The translations under genes were made by a program, and so were the position numbers. Positions 6,270 through 8,625 of a stretch of DNA of 8,625 nucleotides are shown here, in pieces. The notes beneath the pieces were generated by a model. That model saw only the letters and a list, made by a program, of their open reading frames with translations, was not told where the DNA came from and ran no database searches. Numbering within the stretch: the first letter of the stretch is position 1; every line of letters starts with the position of its first letter. The stretch is from Paenibacillaceae bacterium UBA6304 (lineage in GTDB: Bacteria > Bacillota > Bacilli > Paenibacillales > Paenibacillaceae): positions 1-8,625 of the forward strand of contig DJTQ01000435.1 of NCBI GenBank assembly GCA_002439285.1, given 5' to 3'.

Positions 6270-7346
6270 TTAAGGTTCTCTTAGCCACTCCTGTAAATGG
6301 CGGGCGACGAATTCATCATCGTTAAGATGCGAATAGGCTCCATAGACCCGTTCAATCTCTTCCAATTGACCCGGGGACAGCTCTTCCTCAGGGTTCAAGC
6401 ACCAGCGGCCTTCCAGAAGTCCTTGCCGCCGAAGCACTTCATGGATTCCCGGAATGCTGCCGCGGAATTCATGGGTTGGATCAAACAACGCCGCATTGAC
6501 GTCCGTGATCTCTTGGCCACGCGTTAGAAGTTCCGCCGGAATCGGTCCCTTCAAATCCCGAATCGCATGAATCTCTTCCAGCAGCGCCACCGCCTTCGCC
6601 GTCCATACGGCCCAATGGCCTAATAGACCGCCGACGATGCGCTTCTCCACGGGGACGCCATCCACCTGAAAACGGTATGCCGTCAGCAAATCGGCAACGA
6701 TGTTGTCGTCGTTCCCGGTATAAAGCGCAACTTCATCCCTGCGGCTCGATTCGCATACGGCCCGGACTACATCGAGCGTCTCGTAGCGGTTAAAAGGCGC
6801 CATTTTGACCGCCTTCACTCCGGACAGTTCGGCCAATCGGCGCCAGAACGAGTAACCGAGGCGTCGACCGCCTACCGAAGGCTGGAGATAGAAGCCGAAC
6901 ACGGGAATGATTTTTGTAATCGCTTCCATTCTATCGAGCAGCTCATCATCGTTCCAGTCCTTCAATCCACCCATGCTCACCAGCCCCAAATCATAGCCCA
7001 GCTTCACCGCCACTTCCGCCTCCGCCAACGCCTGCTCGGTCGGGCCGCAAATCCCCGCAATTTTTAGAAACGGACGCTGGAGCCCGGCAGCCTCGACTTC
7101 TTCTGCCGCAAGCCGCAGCACCGGTTCATACAAACCGATATCCGGGTCCCGGATTTCAAATTGCGTCGAGTGCACCCCTACTGCAATGCCTCCAGCTCCG
7201 GAAGCGATGTAATACCGGGTCAACGCCCTCTGTCTCGCCTCATCCAGCTCGCGCGCGGCATTTAGGGCCAGCGGATGAGCCGGAATTACGGTCCCTCGCC
7301 GAAGCAACTCCTCGGCTTCACGCGCTAATTGCTTGGCCTCTTTCAT
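6270..7346 (-). CDS. Dihydrodipicolinate synthase (DHDPS/NanA) family protein
   Basis: Putative class I aldolase or lyase of the DHDPS/N-acetylneuraminate lyase superfamily, which uses a Schiff-base lysine on 2-keto acids. It has 358 residues, longer than the usual 290-310 because of a C-terminal extension of about 60 residues. ASGAGGIAVGVHSTQFE (48-64) corresponds to the substrate carboxylate-binding GTTGE region. VFGFYLQPSVGG (149-160) holds the likely catalytic Tyr153, and VKAVKMAP (177-184) holds the likely Schiff-base Lys181; both assignments come from motif order, not alignment. ATG at 7346 is chosen because GGGAGGG lies 9 bases upstream; the longer frame to 7427 would intrude into the upstream gene. 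The ATG shares one base with the upstream TAA (TAATG), implying translational coupling to the epimerase. Context suggests cleavage of a keto-deoxy sugar acid from the lyase pathway, but lysine biosynthesis is unlikely. The exact substrate is unknown. Confidence 0.88.
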   Translation of the reverse strand: MKEAKQLAREAEELLRRGTVIPAHPLALNAARELDEARQRALTRYYIASGAGGIAVGVHSTQFEIRDPDIGLYEPVLRLAAEEVEAAGLQRPFLKIAGICGPTEQALAEAEVAVKLGYDLGLVSMGGLKDWNDDELLDRMEAITKIIPVFGFYLQPSVGGRRLGYSFWRRLAELSGVKAVKMAPFNRYETLDVVRAVCESSRRDEVALYTGNDDNIVADLLTAYRFQVDGVPVEKRIVGGLLGHWAVWTAKAVALLEEIHAIRDLKGPIPAELLTRGQEITDVNAALFDPTHEFRGSIPGIHEVLRRQGLLEGRWCLNPEEELSPGQLEEIERVYGAYSHLNDDEFVARHLQEWLREP

Positions 7347-8362
7347 TAAAAAGCACCCTCCCGCTCTTGAAAATGCGTCGGTTTGCCTAATGTCGCCCCA
7401 CCGGCCAGGACCCATTCCACCGTCCACTGCATCATTTGCCTCAGCGGAACACTTGGATAGCCTAGGAGGCGATGACTATTTGAGGCGTTGCTGAGCAGAG
7501 CCGTAGAGCCTTCTTCCCCGGTGAATACCGGTTTCGTTCCGAAGGCATCGCCGAAACGTTCGGCCAGCCATCTGACCGACACCGCTTCCGGACCGGTTAC
7601 ATTAAGCGTCACCGGCGGCGAGCTGCAATGCAGTAGCGAACGGATCGCCATCTCATTTGCGTCGCCTTGCCAGATGACGTTTACGAGCCCCATGTTTAAA
7701 TCGATCGGCTTGCCTTCTTTAACGGCCGTAGCCACCTCATGCAATATTCCATAGCGCATATCAATCGCATAATTCAATCGGAAATTCAGCAGCGGAGTCC
7801 CGTTTTTGCGCGAAAAATATTCAAACACCCGCTCCCGGCCAAGACAAGATTGTGCGTATTCGCCTACCGGTGAAGGCGGCGTCTCTTCGGAAGCGCCTCC
7901 AAGAGCAACTTTCGCGAACGGATAAATATTGCCGGAGGAGAAAGCCACGATTCGTGAATCTTTAAATTTCTCGGCCACCCGTCCCGGTAAATAGGCGTTC
8001 ATCGCCCACGTAAAATACTCTCTGCCTGTCGTGCCGAATTTATTTCCCGCCATATAAATCACATTAGGAGCAGTCGGTAGCCCGGACAATGCCTCTTCAT
8101 CCAATAAATCGGCCGCGATCGTCTCAATGCCTTCGGCCTCCAACTCCTCTTGCAGCGTTCCCGCCGAGAATCGAGAAACCCCGATGACCTTCGTATTTTT
8201 GCCGGCCTCCCGGATACCCCGCTGTGCAAGCTTTGCCAGACTCGGTCCCATCTTGCCCCCGACTCCTAGCACAAGAATGTCACCGTCCAGTCCGGCAAGA
8301 TCACGGATCAACCGGTCGGAGGGCGTGCTCAGCCTGTTCTCCAGCTCGCCTATCGTTTTCAT
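7346..8362 (-). CDS. NAD-dependent epimerase/dehydratase family protein (extended SDR-like)
   Basis: Cytoplasmic Rossmann-fold oxidoreductase, 338 residues, presumably NAD(P)-linked and acting on a sugar or sugar acid. The nucleotide-binding motif is GVGGKMG (33-39) after strand ILVL. An acidic ADLLD (84-88) follows the second part of the fold, and AFSSGNIYP (140-148) supplies the usual catalytic-serine strand. At the expected YxxxK position the sequence is Y169-A-Q-S-C173, so the lysine is missing and the protein may not be a conventional epimerase. ATG at 8362 is chosen for AGAGGTG 6 bases upstream; the open frame reaches 8407 but that stretch looks like leader. It is the first gene of the cluster, its stop overlapping the start of the DHDPS-like gene. 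The pairing of this reductase with a DHDPS-like enzyme and a lyase supports a role in converting sugar-acid products. The reaction is not established. Confidence 0.88.
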   Translation of the reverse strand: MKTIGELENRLSTPSDRLIRDLAGLDGDILVLGVGGKMGPSLAKLAQRGIREAGKNTKVIGVSRFSAGTLQEELEAEGIETIAADLLDEEALSGLPTAPNVIYMAGNKFGTTGREYFTWAMNAYLPGRVAEKFKDSRIVAFSSGNIYPFAKVALGGASEETPPSPVGEYAQSCLGRERVFEYFSRKNGTPLLNFRLNYAIDMRYGILHEVATAVKEGKPIDLNMGLVNVIWQGDANEMAIRSLLHCSSPPVTLNVTGPEAVSVRWLAERFGDAFGTKPVFTGEEGSTALLSNASNSHRLLGYPSVPLRQMMQWTVEWVLAGGATLGKPTHFQEREGAF

Positions 8363-8484
8363 TCCATTCACCTCTTTTAGTCGATGGATGCTGATACGAA
8401 TATACATACCTGTTTACAACTCCATGTTAGGTTCCGCTTGATTAAAAGACAACGACTTTAAATCGTCCTTAAAATGGACACCTG

Positions 8485-8504
8485 CGAAAGTACCATTGCT
8501 TTCG
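8485..8504. promoter_or_regulatory. Inverted repeat CGAAAG-N8-CTTTCG in the operon leader
   Basis: Perfect 6-bp arms at 8485-8490 and 8499-8504 with an 8-base spacer, about 123-142 bp upstream of the epimerase ATG. It could be an operator or a leader-RNA hairpin on the minus strand. A TGTCC/GGACA-type segment lies just downstream (8464-8480). Confidence 0.35.
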
Positions 8505-8521
8505 GGGTGATAACTAAATTT

Positions 8522-8534
8522 CGTTACCGTAACG
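8522..8534. promoter_or_regulatory. Perfect 13-bp palindrome CGTTACCGTAACG, candidate operator
   Basis: Arms CGTTAC (8522-8527) and GTAACG (8529-8534) flank a central C. It sits between the terminator at the right edge and the six-gene cluster, about 160-172 bp upstream of the first ATG, where a promoter-operator would be expected. A loose minus-strand promoter (TTGCGT, then TTATCA after 18 bases) would overlap it, but that promoter match is poor. The regulator is not in the window. Confidence 0.45.
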
Positions 8535-8535
8535 C

Positions 8536-8565
8536 AAAAAAAGGCCGGGACACCTTCCCGGCCTT
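8536..8565 (-). terminator. Strong intrinsic terminator for a minus-strand transcript entering from the right
   Basis: Perfect 10-bp GC-rich stem AAGGCCGGGA (8541-8550) with TCCCGGCCTT (8556-8565), loop of 5. Seven adenines (8536-8542) precede it on the plus strand, giving a run of seven T on the minus strand, part of it overlapping the stem. On the plus strand no T-run follows, so it acts leftward. It should insulate the six-gene cluster from transcription coming from beyond the right edge. Confidence 0.85.
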
Positions 8566-8572
8566 GCCATAT

Positions 8573-8625
8573 GGCTCGAAAGTAGAGACGCAAAGGTCTT
8601 CCGTCTTTCGTTAAAATGAAATCAT
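8573..8625 (+). ncRNA. Possible cyclic-di-GMP class I (GEMM) riboswitch, cut by the window end
   Basis: On the plus strand CGAAAG (8577-8582) is followed by GACGCAAAG (8587-8595) and then CCGTCT (8601-8606). This is the order and spacing of the conserved blocks of GEMM-I aptamers. Next comes a 6-bp hairpin (8606-8611 with 8616-8621), placed where the second aptamer hairpin is expected. Against it: the stem closing the GAAA loop is poor, and the usual GGCAAACC block before it is not visible (TTGCCATATGG instead). The 3' half lies outside the window. Confidence 0.4.

Noticed and set aside
6270..7346. dapA (lysine biosynthesis dihydrodipicolinate synthase)
   Set aside because: The protein is about 60 residues longer than DapA, has divergent active-site segments, and sits in a sugar-use cluster with no other lysine genes.
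7347..7427. N-terminal extension of the DHDPS-like protein
   Set aside because: The extra residues lie inside the epimerase gene, look unlike the family, and ATG 7346 has a good ribosome binding site.
8417..8623. Minus-strand frame open from the right edge to a TAA near 8417
   Set aside because: It reads straight through a perfect terminator hairpin and AT-rich leader DNA, has no start in the window and shows no recognisable protein features.

Overview
The window looks like chromosome of a low-to-mid-GC Firmicute, most likely Paenibacillus or another Paenibacillaceae. The evidence is strong purine-rich ribosome binding sites, a Gram-positive lipoprotein signal, a CcpA cre-like box, a CUT1 sugar importer with no ATPase of its own, and AT-rich intergenic DNA full of small repeats. 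The genus is an inference from style, not from a marker gene.

All six genes lie on the minus strand and so read from right to left. In transcription order they are an NAD-dependent epimerase/dehydratase-type Rossmann protein (8362-7346), a dihydrodipicolinate synthase (DHDPS)-family aldolase/lyase (7346-6270, start overlapping the previous stop), a heparinase II/III-type polysaccharide lyase with no signal peptide (6238-4184), a CUT1 sugar-binding lipoprotein (4027-2669) and its two permeases (2534-1557 and 1537-713). The three enzyme genes are tightly packed. A 156-bp gap then carries a cre-like box and an 11-bp direct-repeat array, suggesting that the transporter genes have a control point of their own. 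A structured 134-bp gap separates the binding protein from the permeases.

Taken together this looks like an uptake-and-breakdown locus for an acidic or otherwise unusual oligosaccharide. The lipoprotein and permeases import it, the cytoplasmic lyase cuts it by beta-elimination, and the oxidoreductase and aldolase-like enzyme handle the resulting sugar-acid products. The substrate cannot be read from the sequence. No regulator, kinase or ATPase gene is in the window; the ATPase is presumably a shared MsmX-type protein encoded elsewhere.

The left 712 bases hold no convincing gene. They contain two copies of a dispersed repeat that share a foldable core, a degenerate 11-bp periodic tract, TGTCC/GGACA inverted repeats, and a 40-bp tandem duplication of the last codons and stop of the final permease gene. 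The right 260 bases hold the operon leader: a 13-bp perfect palindrome, a short inverted repeat, a strong minus-strand intrinsic terminator for whatever lies to the right, and at the very edge a plus-strand sequence resembling a cyclic-di-GMP class I (GEMM) riboswitch that is cut by the window end.
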